Below, piece after piece: positions 44,219-55,054 of a DNA stretch of 64,000 nt (position 1 is its first letter; every line of letters begins with the position of its first letter). The position numbers and the translations under genes are program-made. The DNA lies in assembly GCF_029227915.1 (NCBI RefSeq), contig NC_079882.1:22699001-22763000 (forward strand), written 5' to 3'. The notes under the pieces were generated by a model. It was not told where the DNA came from and searched no databases. It was given only the letters and a program-made list of their open reading frames with translations. This DNA comes from Hydractinia symbiolongicarpus (taxonomy: Eukaryota > Cnidaria > Hydrozoa > Anthoathecata > Hydractiniidae).

Positions 44219-47200
44219 ATGGGGATGGTGCGAACTAACGTGAAAACATTGGTTGAGGAGCAGGTAGATATGGGATCGGCAATGGTACAGTTGTCCTTAT
44301 GGATTATGTGGAAAAAAAGGATCGTACCAACCTCGGAAGAGGTTAACGATGATTATATTGAGGTGAAGAAGGCATTCAATAGTAATATGGCCTCAGTCTT
44401 CCAGGGTAGCGATGTACACGGCATGCTGGATAGGATGTTTGCCCAAATCAAAACACACGTGAAACATCCAGCACTACCTCAAAGTGGATTCACGATTAGT
44501 CGAATACTACACCTCGATGTAGACTTCCATAAGTTGCGGCTAACAAGACGTTCATTATATATAAAACTGCCTAAATGGATAGCATCAAATAAGGACGTTA
44601 TTAGCCGGTGAATGAAGATGAAGAATGTTTCAAGTGAGGCGTCATCGCATGCCTACTTCATGAAGGGATCAGAAGAAGCCCGAATCGAATATCTGAGATA
44701 AGACCCTACATAGACCTCTACAACTGGGAGGGTATTGAGTTTCCAACAAGCATCAAATCAATAGACAAGTTCGAGAAAAATAATAAGGACACTGCGGTAA
44801 ACGTCCTATACGTGGCGGGAAAGAAAATCAATATCCTACGTCGATCGGAGCGCAACAGACGTAAAAAGCAGGTGAATCTGGTGCTTATAACAGATGACAT
44901 AAAGAGCCACTTTACGGCCGCCAAATCTCTATCGCGACTCCTACGTATTGAGACCTCGAAAAATACGGCAAAAATGCACTTCTGCCTGAACTGCGTACAG
45001 GCCTTTTCTACATATGAATCAAGGGACAAGCACTATGGCTACTGCAAGGACCACGAGGCAGTTAAATTCACAATGCCAACAGAGGCCGAGAAATGGTTAT
45101 ACTATAGAGATGCCCAACAATAATTCAAAGTACCCTTTGCCATATATGCCGATTTTGAGAGTCTACTCATCCCGGTAGAGGATACGAGAGGTATAAAGGC
45201 GAAAAAGCTAAAAAATCATGTACCATCTGGCTGGTGTACCTATAGTACCTTCGCCTAGTGTACCAGATCCATTAACGGTATACAGGGTCAAGGACTGTGT
45301 ACCCCCCTTTGTCAATCATCTGGAGAATGAGGTGAAGCGTCTATACCATACCTACCCGCAGCAGCCCATGATGCCTCTAGAGGAGGTCCTGAAAAGGGAA
45401 CATAACAAGGCATCGAAATGTCATATCTGCATGGAGCCGTTTGAGGAATGCGAGAATAAGGTTTGAGATCATTGCCACTATACCGGACTGTATAGATGTG
45501 CGGCGCATAACATCTGTAATTTGAAGTACAAGATACCTAGTCACATACCTGTGATATACCACAATCTAAGCGGGTACGATGCACACCTGTTCATTAGGTA
45601 ATTGTGCTAGAAGTACGACACCAAAGACATTGGATTAATAGCTGAGAATACTGAAATATATATCGGTTTTAATGTTAAAATCAAGAAACCGCTTGCAGGC
45701 ATGGGATATGTATGACGTATAAGACCATAGAGATTAGGTTCATCGATAGTTGTCGATTTATGGCCTCACGTCTGGACAAGTTGGCCAGCAACTTAATCGG
45801 TATAAACGCCTACGGTATGAAATGCCATTAGCGTGCAAATATCTGTCTGGAATTCCAGAACATAGACGCTGAGTATGTAGCAAAATTCTACTTTAAAAAT
45901 TTCAAATCGAATACCACGAAACAATTAAACCAAGAGAAACTAAAGGCAAACGTACCATCCATGTCGAAATTCATTGACAAGGATGATGTTTTCAGGTTGA
46001 TGCTTCGAAAAGGTCTCTATCCGTACGAATACATGGACGATTGGCAACGATTTGAAGAAACGAAGCTGCCACCCACGTAGGCATTTCACAGCAAGCTGAA
46101 TATGAAGGGTACTAGCGATAATGACTATACCTATCCTAAAAAGGTACGGAATTGTATAACTAAAGATTGTGATAACGTTACCATGGGCGACTATCATGAC
46201 ATCTACCTTACCATGGGCGTCCTACTATTAGCTGACGTGTTTGAAACGTTTCAGGATGCATGCCTGACAAAATACAAGCTTGGTCCTGCGCACTTTTACA
46301 GTGCATCCGGCTTGGCATAGAAGGCGACACTCAAACATACCGGAACCAGGTTGGAGCTCCTCACAGACCCTGACATGGTCCTGATGTTTGAAAAAGGTAT
46401 CCGGATCGCGGACCCTGTAGCATATTTAACCCTAAACTACTTTTTACTAATACCTTTGATAATCACGCTTTGGAGTGCCAACAAAAACTAGTAAATATAC
46501 GTTCTCTATGATTATTGTGTCCCCGTTAAAATTTTGTGATATTATATCTGACTTTGGGGGACTTATGATAACCACGAACTTTCGGGTACATTTACAAAAC
46601 TTGTATTTTCGGGCACCCTGTAGCATATTTCACTCTCAACTACACTTTACTAATACCTTTGATAATCACGCTTTGGAGTGGCAACAAAAACTAGTAAATA
46701 TACGTCCTCTATGATTATTGTGTCCCTGTTAAAATTTTGTGATATTATATCTGATTTTGGGGGACTTATGATATTCCCCACTTACGGTAACTTTTTATAC
46801 ATATATATATTATATATGTTACATGATGCACGCTTGCAGTTAAACCAACCTCCAAACTTGTGTTGGGGACCATATTTGCTCACATCATCAGCTTCACTGT
46901 CAGTATTTTTTTATTTTATTATGAAAATGATACGCATCAGGAGATAGCCCGTACTGGGTGGATTTAGAATTTATGTAAAAACAATATGATAGAAATTTAA
47001 CGTTTTTGAGTTCTAGCGATTTCAAATTTCAGACCGGGTATATACTAACCAAACAACAGGTAGGTTTTAATTTAACCCGTAAATATCTTGGAGGTGTCGA
47101 AAAAAGGCTAATCAAATTTGTGTGTTGCAACGACGCAAAGCAAGCGCGCAGTTTCATTCTCACTAAACTGTCTGAATGGGATTGGATTCTTCCTTTTTAT

Positions 47201-49381
47201 AGTTTCAGCTTTTGTTTTTCAGCATTTCATATTTTTTTTAATGTAATAAGCAATGTAATGATCGTTAAAACCAACAAAAAAGTTTAGTTGCCATTTGCTT
47301 TAATTCACTAAACAGAATTTTCATGTTAAGCCCCTCTGAATTTACAACAATCCCTGGGGTTTTTTTGCTAAAACCAATTACGATTAAGTTTTAGAAGTTA
47401 TTTTGCAAACTGAAAAAGTCAACTGACGTTTTTTTTCTAGGACGGGATTTCGATACAGTGTATCGTTTTTGTTAGACTGCGCGTAAGTTTTTTCTTTAAT
47501 TTTTCAGCTGATGCAAGCGTAAATATACCTAATATTTAATGGTTAAATTGTACAACTGTATACATGTAGTCACAATATTGCTGCTAATATGGCAAATGGG
47601 ATATAGCTGTTGTCCTGCGGAAAAAAACACTAGGATATTCCGTACACACATAGTCATGGCATATCTTAGACATAAAGTAGCGATCTACCACATTCATTAC
47701 ACAATTTTTTATAAGCAGCACGAGGCTGATATTTTATCAACTTTCAAGCAACTGATAAGCAACAAGGGAGTCTCAGGTGGATAAGTTAGAATTAAACTTA
47801 AAACAACAATAACGACAAATTGTAGCATATTTAGATACAAGGTTCTACATGGAAAAATAATAGTTCAACTCATTTCCTGGAATTTTTTTTTTACGCTTGT
47901 AACAAAGTCTTACAGGAGAGAAAAAGTTGGAACTTCACTTGGGAATAAATAAGTTACATAAATAAGCAACAGCTAAGCAACAAACGAGTGGTGACAATAT
48001 ACAATGTAAATAAAAGTAAGTTCCAGCCTATCAAGTTATAAAGATCTCAATGTTTAAGATGCCATATTCATATCCTTGAGTCTAGAATTCAATATAACTT
48101 TTTTTACAACCTAATCTGTACACCGGTATGCCAAAGTTAACAATAAGCATATGGGACATCAGTATAACCCAGCTGAGGAGTTATCATACCTACAGTATCT
48201 CGATGATAATAACCTGTATGGCTAGGCCATGCGACAAGATCTACCAACAAATGGCTTCAAATGGGTGTCGAACGTCGAGGTATTTACAGAAAAGCGGATC
48301 GAGAAGCTCGCTAGGTACAATAAACATGGGTACATCTTAGAGGTTGATATTGAATTCCCGGAGAGACTACACGATAAGCATAACGAACAGCTGTTCCTAC
48401 CGGAGCGCACGACGGTCCACAAGGTTGAAGAAGTAGTAGCAAATTTGGAAAACAAGCTGAGGGACGTGGTATATGTTAGGGCCATTCACGAGGCTATAAA
48501 ACATGGGCTTGAATTGAAGAGGGTAGGCAGGGTGATCCAGTGGTTTACGGGGTACATCAATCACAACACAAGACTGAGAACTGCTGCGAGGAACGAGTTT
48601 GAGAAGAACTTCTACAAGCTGATTAACCTCTCGGTGTTTGGCAAAACTTTGGAAAAAATCCGGAATTACCGCAACATTCAGCTGGTTAACAACGAGGAAA
48701 GTATATGAAACTTGTGGAAGCTGATTCGGTAAGCACCTTCTAGGGGTAGGGATGGGTAAAAAAGAGGTCAAGATGAAAAAGCCGGTGTATATAGGCCAGG
48801 CTATCCTGGACCTGCCGCAAATGGTGATCTACGAGTTCCATTACGACTCTATGCAGCCCAAATACGGTAGCGAATTACAACTCTGCTACATAGATACGGA
48901 CAGCTTTATTTACCATATAAGAACGGAGGAGTTTTACAGGAATATTGCAAAGAATGTCGAGACACGCTTCGATACGAGTGCATATAATCCAGATGATGAG
49001 AGGCCTCTTTCTTTAGGCTCTTGGGTTGGCATGATGACGGACAAGCTTTCAGGGGAGGGTATGACTGAGTTTATCACCCTAAGGGCCAAGCTATATGCTT
49101 ACAAGAGCCTTACAAAAGAGGGTGGTGATCGCAAAGCCAAGGGTGTAAAGAGAGGTGTGACTAAAAAATCCATTATTTTTGATGACTATAGGCGATGTCT
49201 GGAGGAAGTCGTTAATATCTACAAGAGCAAAGTGCTGGTTCAAAACAAGGACCATCAGGTATAAACTCTGGAGGTGAACAAGTTAGCACTCAACAGGGCG
49301 GATGACAAAAGGCTCGTGCAACCTGACCAGATTACAACGCTTGCTCGTGGCCATTACCGCCTGGCGCCTACCCGAGAATAA
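44219..49381 (+). pseudogene. Protein-primed family B DNA polymerase, copy B (split and broken)
   Basis: Replicative enzyme of the element. Visible from N to C: the L-D-R-M-F and F-T-I-S-R-I-L-H-L-D-V-D-F segments (44219-44611); a zinc-finger-like F-C-L-N-C-V...H-Y-G-Y-C region (44980-45050); ExoI as Y-A-D-F-E (about 45147); C-H-I-C-M-E-P-F; ExoII as N-L-S-G-Y-D-A-H-L-F (about 45560); ExoIII-like Y-M-D-D-W-Q-R-F (about 46030). After the insertion come motif A as Y-L-D-D-N-N-L-Y-G (about 48200, followed by TAG), motif B region F-G-K-T-L-E, and motif C as Y-I-D-T-D-S (about 48890). Stops include 44698, 45121, 45258, 45466, 45600, 45715, 46078, 46318, 48221 and 49262. Frameshifts add to this; non-functional. 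Confidence 0.8.
46412..48120. mobile_element. Insertion splitting copy B polymerase, with internal 203-bp direct repeat
   Basis: Polymerase homology stops after GGATCGCGG and resumes near 48120. The insert is strongly AT-rich like host DNA. Two copies of a roughly 165-bp block starting ACCCTGTAGCATATTT lie at 46412 and 46615 (203 bp apart), nearly identical; a shorter GTAGCATATTTAGA match is at about 47822. Small frames (47006-47287, 47539-47784) show no known domain. Unclassified, perhaps a solo repeat or non-autonomous element; target duplication not resolved. Confidence 0.6.
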
Positions 49382-49439
49382 ATCGAGGTGTATTTTTAAA
49401 TCGCTATACTTCTACCCTATGTCCTGATTGCCTATGTTC

Positions 49440-49960
49440 GTTTTAGTTATAAAATACTACTAATAAAGATATCTGATATCGCACGAGTATTCGCCAATGC
49501 TGCAGAATATGAGCAGATAAAGAAACCCATCGATAAAAGCCAGTCTTTGAAAGAGGCCCTGAGGAACGGCAAAGGACACTTTTTGCCGAAAGAATGCACA
49601 GAACGCTTTGTTGACAAGGCATCCCATGAGGCTATCGACAAAGTACATACCGAATATGTACAGCGAGAGCTTCAAAAGAAGGGGGAAAAGATAGCCAAGG
49701 CGTTTACTACCCACGTGATTAGCCTGTATGCAAATTTGAATGGAAACTTCGTTAATATCGACAATGTTGATGGATTACGTTGGGATATGGAAGAAGACCC
49801 TATAATCCAAGACTCTATGATGGACCTTGGTATTCTGGTGTACTGCACCATTGGAAGGTGTCTAGCGCCTATCTTGGCAGTAGGGCATACCGCCTGGCAT
49901 ATGGGTAAAAAGAAACAGTATGCGGAAACTAACGAGGAAGATCCTCGGGCGGTGCTATAA
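49440..49960 (+). CDS. Conserved provirus protein downstream of polB, copy B
   Basis: Open to the stop at 49960, with homologous reading beginning near 49460 (A-R-V-F-A-N-A-A-E-Y-E-Q). Features are a basic helical N-terminal half (F-V-D-K-A-S-H-E-A-I-D-K-V-H), a central N-I-D-N-V-D-G-L-R-W-D-M, and a C-terminal hydrophobic segment (G-I-L-V-Y-C-T-I-G-R-C-L-A-P-I-L-A-V-G). Present in copy A (broken). No family recognised; one of the best preserved genes of this copy. Confidence 0.55.
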
Positions 49961-50025
49961 GATAAATAGAAGAACAGAAGCAAGAAAAGAGAGTCGTTAC
50001 AAAGCCGGTAAAGCATCCGGGGTGT

Positions 50026-50319
50026 GTGGCCCAAGGACACAAATTGGCAGCACTGATGAAAAAAAGAAAGGAAGAAATGAAACAACAAGAGGTTACTGTA
50101 GAGCCTGCAGTCAAAACCTCTTCTGAGACAAGTTCCATACGGTCGGTCCACATGTACGGGGTAGGGTCCTTTGTTGTGCTTGTCATAGGGGTTAAGGTTT
50201 GGAACAGATTTGATAGTGGTGTAAATGAATCTAACAAGCCGGCGACTAATCCAGAGCCCCAGCAGGGGAAACAGGGTAAAACTCAGCCAAATATTGAGAT
50301 TTCAAAATGCTATAAATAA
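50026..50319 (+). CDS. Single-pass membrane protein, copy B
   Basis: Open frame of 97 codons with a Lys/Glu-rich N-terminal half, a hydrophobic stretch (Y-G-V-G-S-F-V-V-L-V-I-G-V-K-V-W) and a Pro/Gln/Lys tail. The true start may be at M-Y-G (50152), since homology to copy A (36131) begins there. A separate protein with basic residues may precede it, overlapping the end of the upstream gene. Confidence 0.55.
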   Translation: MAQGHKLAALMKKRKEEMKQQEVTVEPAVKTSSETSSIRSVHMYGVGSFVVLVIGVKVWNRFDSGVNESNKPATNPEPQQGKQGKTQPNIEISKCYK

Positions 50320-50556
50320 ATGGCAACAAGCAAGCACATGGATAGCAACATTAGCCCGAAAGAAACTATGGTCATTGACTCCTTATGCGAGTCCGTCAGG
50401 CTAATATCCTACACAATCCTGATAGCTATGCGTGAAAAGAAGGTTCTGGGAGTTTCTAGACCCGGGGCTAAGATGGACTTGGAGGACGGCCTGAAGCTCG
50501 CCGGCTATATGACGGTAGGGATCCTGTTCGACGAATACGCGATCAAGCAGGGATAG
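50320..50556 (+). CDS. Small conserved-type provirus protein, copy B only
   Basis: 78-codon open frame starting ATG directly after the previous stop. Helical, with L-C-E-S-V-R-L-I-S-Y-T-I-L-I-A-M and D-G-L-K-L-A-G-Y-M-T-V-G-I-L. The corresponding region is deleted in copy A, so conservation cannot be tested here. Function unknown. Confidence 0.45.
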   Translation: MATSKHMDSNISPKETMVIDSLCESVRLISYTILIAMREKKVLGVSRPGAKMDLEDGLKLAGYMTVGILFDEYAIKQG

Positions 50557-50600
50557 TATGAGAAATCCTTGATACCCCCGAAATAGACCGCCCGGTGAAG

Positions 50601-50630
50601 TTTCTATTTGTCCCTGAGGACAAATAGAAA
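50601..50630. repeat. Perfect hairpin, 13-bp arms
   Basis: TTTCTATTTGTCC, loop CTGA, GGACAAATAGAAA. It lies between two small plus genes of copy B and could act as a processing or termination signal; chance is unlikely for perfect 13-bp arms with a 4-nt loop. Confidence 0.7.
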
Positions 50631-50715
50631 ACTCAGTTAGAAGTTGGCAGAGATGCAAACACTATCTTCCCCCGAACCGGTTCAAAATGAAGCGTAATGG
50701 TCAACTAACATCGAC

Positions 50716-51015
50716 ATGCATCTCTCGCCTCAGCAAAAGAAAACGTCAAAAGGGAGGCACGTACGCCCCGGCAATCACCCACTACATGAGCTGATGGCTA
50801 TGCTGCGGGCTCATATTGAGGCCCAGATTTTCGAGGGGATGACCTGGGAACTATACAACTATTTGCATGTGCACCACAAGATACCGTTTAAGTATCGGGA
50901 AACTGGCAGATATCCGACGCTTGCTGATGTTGATAAAGCATTACACAAGACGTATCTCAAAATAGTAAATGGAGAGCAAGTCATGTTCGAAGTGCAAGCA
51001 CGTTCTAACCCGTGA
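50716..51015 (+). CDS. Hypothetical provirus protein, copy B only
   Basis: Open 99-codon frame, ATG start. Basic N-terminus (K-K-T-S-K-G-R-H-V-R-P-G), then H-P-L-H-E-L-M-A-M-L-R-A-H-I-E and a Y-P-T-L-A-D-V-D-K-A-L-H-K-T-Y helix. No family recognised. It lies just upstream of the ATPase; the region is deleted in copy A. Confidence 0.45.
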   Translation: MHLSPQQKKTSKGRHVRPGNHPLHELMAMLRAHIEAQIFEGMTWELYNYLHVHHKIPFKYRETGRYPTLADVDKALHKTYLKIVNGEQVMFEVQARSNP

Positions 51016-51101
51016 TAAGTTTAAGATTAGGGGGAATAGTAGGAAAAAAAGCTGTATAAGCTGCCTGGCGAAGGGAAAGCGGAGTCTCAAATGCAACGAC
51101 C

Positions 51102-52020
51102 ATGTCTAATTTGCCTATCAATGGTGACCCTCTCACCATTGATAGGGAAATTAGAGGGTTTCAACATGATGATAACTACCTACTTCATTACACCCTTTTG
51201 GCTTCCAACATTATATCCCAATAAACCGAGCTCATTGGATCCTCCGAGAACCAGTAAAAGGCACGGCTCATCGGGAAGTGCCGCAATACGCTGCAATGCC
51301 TACAGGAAAAATTAACATATACTTCGCTACTTCTCGAATATAAGACCCAAAATACCAAGCTCTGCCCTGCCTGCCGGGGGCCTTTGGTGAACAATGACGG
51401 CGGTGTGTTGATCTGCTCGGCCTGTTCCGCGATGTATCCCAAGGTTCACAATAGAAAGTGGTCGAATTATCGAAATAAAATGTTGGATAATTTAAAAGGC
51501 TCCCACACGGCAATCTTCTCAGGACCCACAAGCTGCGGCAAGACACGACGCGTTTTCGATCTGCTTGAGCACGAGCATAGGGGACACTATTACAATATTG
51601 CGATACTGTGCCCTACTATACGGTTGAATATCACCTACCTTGAAAGGACCTCACTTTGGAAGGACCCTTACGTGTTCCTCATAGACCAAGGAAATAAGAT
51701 TTTTGAATGGATAGCGAAATTGTCGGCGTTACACACTGGTGTAGAAACGTTGTTTGTCGTGGACGACGTCATAGCTGACGAAAGCCTTGATAAAAAAGGC
51801 AAGCGTTGCTTGAGCTTGCTATCAGTGGTAGACATAGGATCTGAGAAGGCAGAAGAAGGCTCTGCTTGCATGGTCCCCTAATGAACGCTCAGATATGAGG
51901 ATGATAGACGAGGAGACGAGCATGATCTCCGATTGGGATGATATCAAGGCTGAATTAAAAAAATCCAAACATGCGTGCCTTTACGTGAGATTAGAACATC
52001 CTAGGACTTGAAAGATCCTC
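51102..52020 (+). pseudogene. Packaging ATPase (A32/FtsK-HerA type) with N-terminal zinc ribbon, copy B
   Basis: Would drive genome packaging into capsids. ATG at 51102. A zinc-ribbon-like L-C-P-A-C...I-C-S-A-C (about 51355-51430) precedes Walker A G-P-T-S-C-G-K-T (about 51528) and Walker B T-L-F-V-V-D-D-V (about 51750), followed by I-A-D-E-S-L-D-K-K. In-frame stops at about 51223 and 51254, a frameshift near 51840 and a TGA at about 52012 break it. Copy A keeps only the last part (36385-36545). Confidence 0.75.
51114..51146. repeat. Perfect hairpin, 14-bp arms, inside the ATPase start
   Basis: CCTATCAATGGTGA, loop CCCTC, TCACCATTGATAGG, located 12 bp after the ATPase ATG. Coding on the plus strand (L-P-I-N-G-D-P-L-T-I-D-R). 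Could affect translation of the ATPase mRNA or be a coincidence of duplicated codons. Confidence 0.7.
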
Positions 52021-52045
52021 TAGATTAACATTAGTATATGGAAAG

Positions 52046-52860
52046 ATGTCGTGGCAAGTTATGTTCAACGCAGGAGCCATTGAGACCTTGTCCAACAATC
52101 AGGATCAACCTATGTTCAAAAGGGCCGATTTGGGATGGTTTTTGGATAATGAAAATATTAAAAATATGGCGATACCTTCAACGTTCCTATCTACCAGGTC
52201 CGAAATAGAAGGGTCCAAGGGGCATCTCGGAGATGCCCCCGATCAGGTATGCCAGGAGGAGGAAGAAAGGGGTATGACGTTTTTGTCACTCTCGAGCGCG
52301 CCTTCGAGATTGTGAGTAGGTTAAGAAATCCTAAGGCTGTAGGGTTTATATAATGGTTAGCCCGGGCATATGTCAAAAACAACCAGATGTCATTAAAGAG
52401 CATTGCCAAGCCCTCTAAGACAGGGATTGGGCCCTGGCCTTACTCAGTGATGAAATTGAGGATAGAGACAACCAACTTCTTGCACTCGGAGATGGGCTCG
52501 AGAAAACGTATTAAAAACTTAGTGTTCTTAAACAAGACAACTCAGACCTACGGCATAGGCATGTTCCACACCGATGTCAATATAATACCGTACTATGTGT
52601 GGCCGATAAAAACGATCCTCATGAGTATGGAAAAAAAGTCATACTTAAGTACTACATGATCCGATGCCAACGTAGGCAACTCGATGCAAGAATATGCACG
52701 TTAGTGGAGATGTATCGCTAGATGACTGTGAGGACACCAGAATGCAACAATCCCAATGCTGTACATGCCTGGTGCCGATTCAGAGACGATACCTTGGGCA
52801 TTGAGAATTATTACTTTAATCACTTTACGTTACCCGACAATGATCCAAGTATCCAACAAT
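52046..52860 (+). pseudogene. BRO-like protein, copy B, broken
   Basis: The open first part (52046-52315) has M-F-K-R-A-D-L-G-W-F-L, E-N-I-K-N-M and F-L-S-T-R-S-E-I-E-G, typical of the BRO N-terminal domain. The next piece (another frame) has F-E-I-V-S-R-L-R-N-P-K-A-V-G. A further piece at 52387-52659 and an end with N-P-N-A-V-H-A-W-C-R-F-R at about 52745 complete it. Stops near 52352 and 52700 plus frameshifts. Likely DNA-binding/regulatory in the intact element. Confidence 0.5.
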
Positions 52861-53207
52861 AAATTCCAATTCACCATCCTGTTGCTCCTTTAAAGGGGTG
52901 TAATAGTCAGCCAATGTTGGGGCCTTCTTTTTTGAAGCAACGTAGTATTTATACATCTCGTCATCCAGCTCCCGAATGATTTTACCAGCCTTTATCTGCA
53001 TTTCCCGCTGTTCGTTGAACCACTCCAGTCTGGCTTGCCTATCACGTATCCATTGAACCTGAGCTGCATTTAGCTTTTCCATGGTCTCATTGTGCTTCTT
53101 CTTCTCAGCCTCGCCATTTCCTGCAAATTTACTAAATAGAAAGTTGGTCCCGCTAAATGTTAGGGCGTTTAATAGCGACCTCCCGCCATGATCAAAAGAG
53201 TAGCCAT
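52825..53207 (-). pseudogene. Small hydrophobic/coiled-coil protein, copy B
   Basis: ATG at 53207, 6 bp after the capsid stop. A hydrophobic start and F-S-G-T-N-F-L-F-S-K match copy A (38265). A frameshift near 53178 separates this from the long charged part M-E-K-L-N-A-A-Q-V-Q-W-I-R-D-R-Q, an Arg/Glu coiled coil that ends at 52825. In copy A the coiled coil is replaced by the integrase frame. Its tail overlaps the BRO-like gene on the other strand. Confidence 0.55.
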
Positions 53208-53213
53208 TTTATT

Positions 53214-54492
53214 TTAATTCTCCACGCTATGAAATCTGCCATCAATTATGTTCAGTTGCGCGTCCTGTAAGAGGTAAACATAACACCTGTAATCTCCATT
53301 TCCATCAGCCTTTTTTGCCATATGCAATGTGATGCCATCGCTTAGGCGTTGTAAAAGCTTTCCACTACCATGTAAGCTGTCATAAGGCGAGCTCTGGAAA
53401 TCAATCCAAAAGGCGTACCGTTCATTGAAGAATTTCTACATTGTCACATTACTATCATAACTACCAAAGAACTTAACAACCCTCTCCAGATGGTCCCTAG
53501 CAAGCATGGTATGTCTATAACGTTCATTGGGTTCACGCTCGACAGTGACGCTAATCTTCTCAATTCTTAGATTGTAGAACACCTTGTTGACACCTGAGGA
53601 AGCCTTTACTTTCCCAGGGTCTATGAACAATAACAACACACCCTTCATGTATTTTGCTGGAGTGTCGATTTGAAGGTTGTATGAGGTATCGGTCTTTGTC
53701 ATGGTGACTACTTTGCTTCTTAGGATTCTCCGTAGGGTAGGGCCAATCTTGCATATCTTGAGGTCATGGCACTTGCCAGGCCTTCATAAGTAATCTTGTC
53801 AACCTCAAGCCTGATGTTGGTAATCCTGTAGGCAGCATCAGCTGCCTTGGCCACCGTGGTTCCTGAGGTTGCTGTCCCTGCATCTTTGATCACGTCGGCA
53901 TATGCCGCGAAATGCAGGACAAACTAGAGGCGGTCGTATAATCCCGCTTGACAGAAGAGTAAGTCCCTGGTCAGTTCAAACATCTTGCCCAAGGGCACAC
54001 AAAAATGTTATTAAAGGCAGCAACAATAGTTTTCTCTGCATCAGTCCCCACGTGGTCCCTGGCACTAACCTGGAAGCCTCTGATCGTTCCGTAATTTGGG
54101 TTTATCTCCTCCAGGACGAGGTTGTTGTCCCTATCAAACTTGGGCAGCCAGAGGTCACAGTAGACGGCCAGGATGTTACAGTCGCTAATATTATGCACTT
54201 CGTTTCCGTTCAAAGTGATGCGTAGATTCTTCACCAGACTTTTGCCTATATTCGACAAGATTGTACGTTTGGTATTGGTCCCCGTCAGTATCAGATCAAA
54301 TAAGACCTTAAAACTGCCGGGAAAGATGACATCATTCTGGGGCATGTTTGGGATATCCACATAGAGGTCTTCGTTCTGGGTGATCGTGGATGGTATGTGA
54401 GATATTTGGACTCTCTGTTTTCTACCTTTAATCCCGAAGAGCTGCTTCGTATCTGCGTATGGGTCTAGCGTCGTTCCGAATACGTTACTCAT
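53214..54492 (-). pseudogene. Candidate major capsid protein, copy B
   Basis: About 425 codons, usual size for Polinton-type hexon-like capsids. ATG at 54492 (M-S-N-V-F-G-T-T-L). The open first part to about 53971 contains N-D-V-I-F-P-G-S-F, R-I-T-L-N-G-N-E-V and N-P-N-Y-G-T-I-R-G-F. Frameshifts near 54000 and 53735 and a TAG near 53927 follow; then M-K-G-V-L-L-L-F-I-D, E-R-Y-R-H-T-M-L-A-R-D-H-L, L-H-G-S-G-K, and the end C-Y-V-Y-L-L-Q-D-A-Q-L-N before the stop at 53214. Assignment rests on position and recalled family pattern. Confidence 0.62.
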
Positions 54493-54523
54493 TATATTAT
54501 ATAGGAAATCTTCTAATAAAATG
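54490..54523. promoter_or_regulatory. Conserved divergent promoter between capsid and linker-protein genes, copy B
   Basis: 28 bp between the minus ATG (54492) and the plus ATG (54521). TATATTATATAGGAAATC and CTTCTAAT match the copy A interval 39515-39550. A/T-rich TATA-like sequence lies on both strands. Confidence 0.55.
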
Positions 54524-55049
54524 GCTGATAATCCGCTACTTACACACAAAGACGATCTTGATAGGAATGATAAGGGTGGGGGAAAGGCTGATAAACCCGA
54601 TATCGCACAGAAATTTCCATCGACGCAGCAACTTCCATCAACGCCGGGACAACAACCGCATGGACACAACACGGCTACTGGTATGGATATGGCCAGGACG
54701 CTAGTACAAATGAGTGTCGACAACCTGTACAACCAAATTAAAAAAGATAGTAGGGTTGGGTCCCCTATGATAGATTTCATTTGGAGGGGGATAATCTTTT
54801 TTATAGGGGTGTAGATATCAGTGATTTAATATATAAGGAGAAGGGTGGTGGTTTACGAAGCGCTGGGGCCATTGTAACAGGTTTGGGGGCAGAATTCGTG
54901 CGAAACATGGGATTTAAGGAGTATGTCACCACGCCCAACAAGGAGGGGCAAAGCAAAGGCTCAGAACATCGCCTGAGATTGATGTTCTTGTGTTGAATGA
55001 GGGAGGAATAGGGAGGAGGAGGAGGATAAAGAGAACGAGGGTGAGATGA
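54521..55049 (+). pseudogene. Polar linker-type protein, copy B
   Basis: M-A-D-N start as in copy A, Asp/Lys-rich then Pro/Gln-rich, followed by M-D-M-A-R-T-L-V-Q-M-S-V-D-N-L-Y-N-Q-I-K-K. Frame changes near 54790 and 54990 lead to A-G-A-I-V-T-G-L-G-A-E-F-V-R and an acidic/basic end. No known domain. Confidence 0.5.
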
Positions 55050-55054
55050 TCCAG

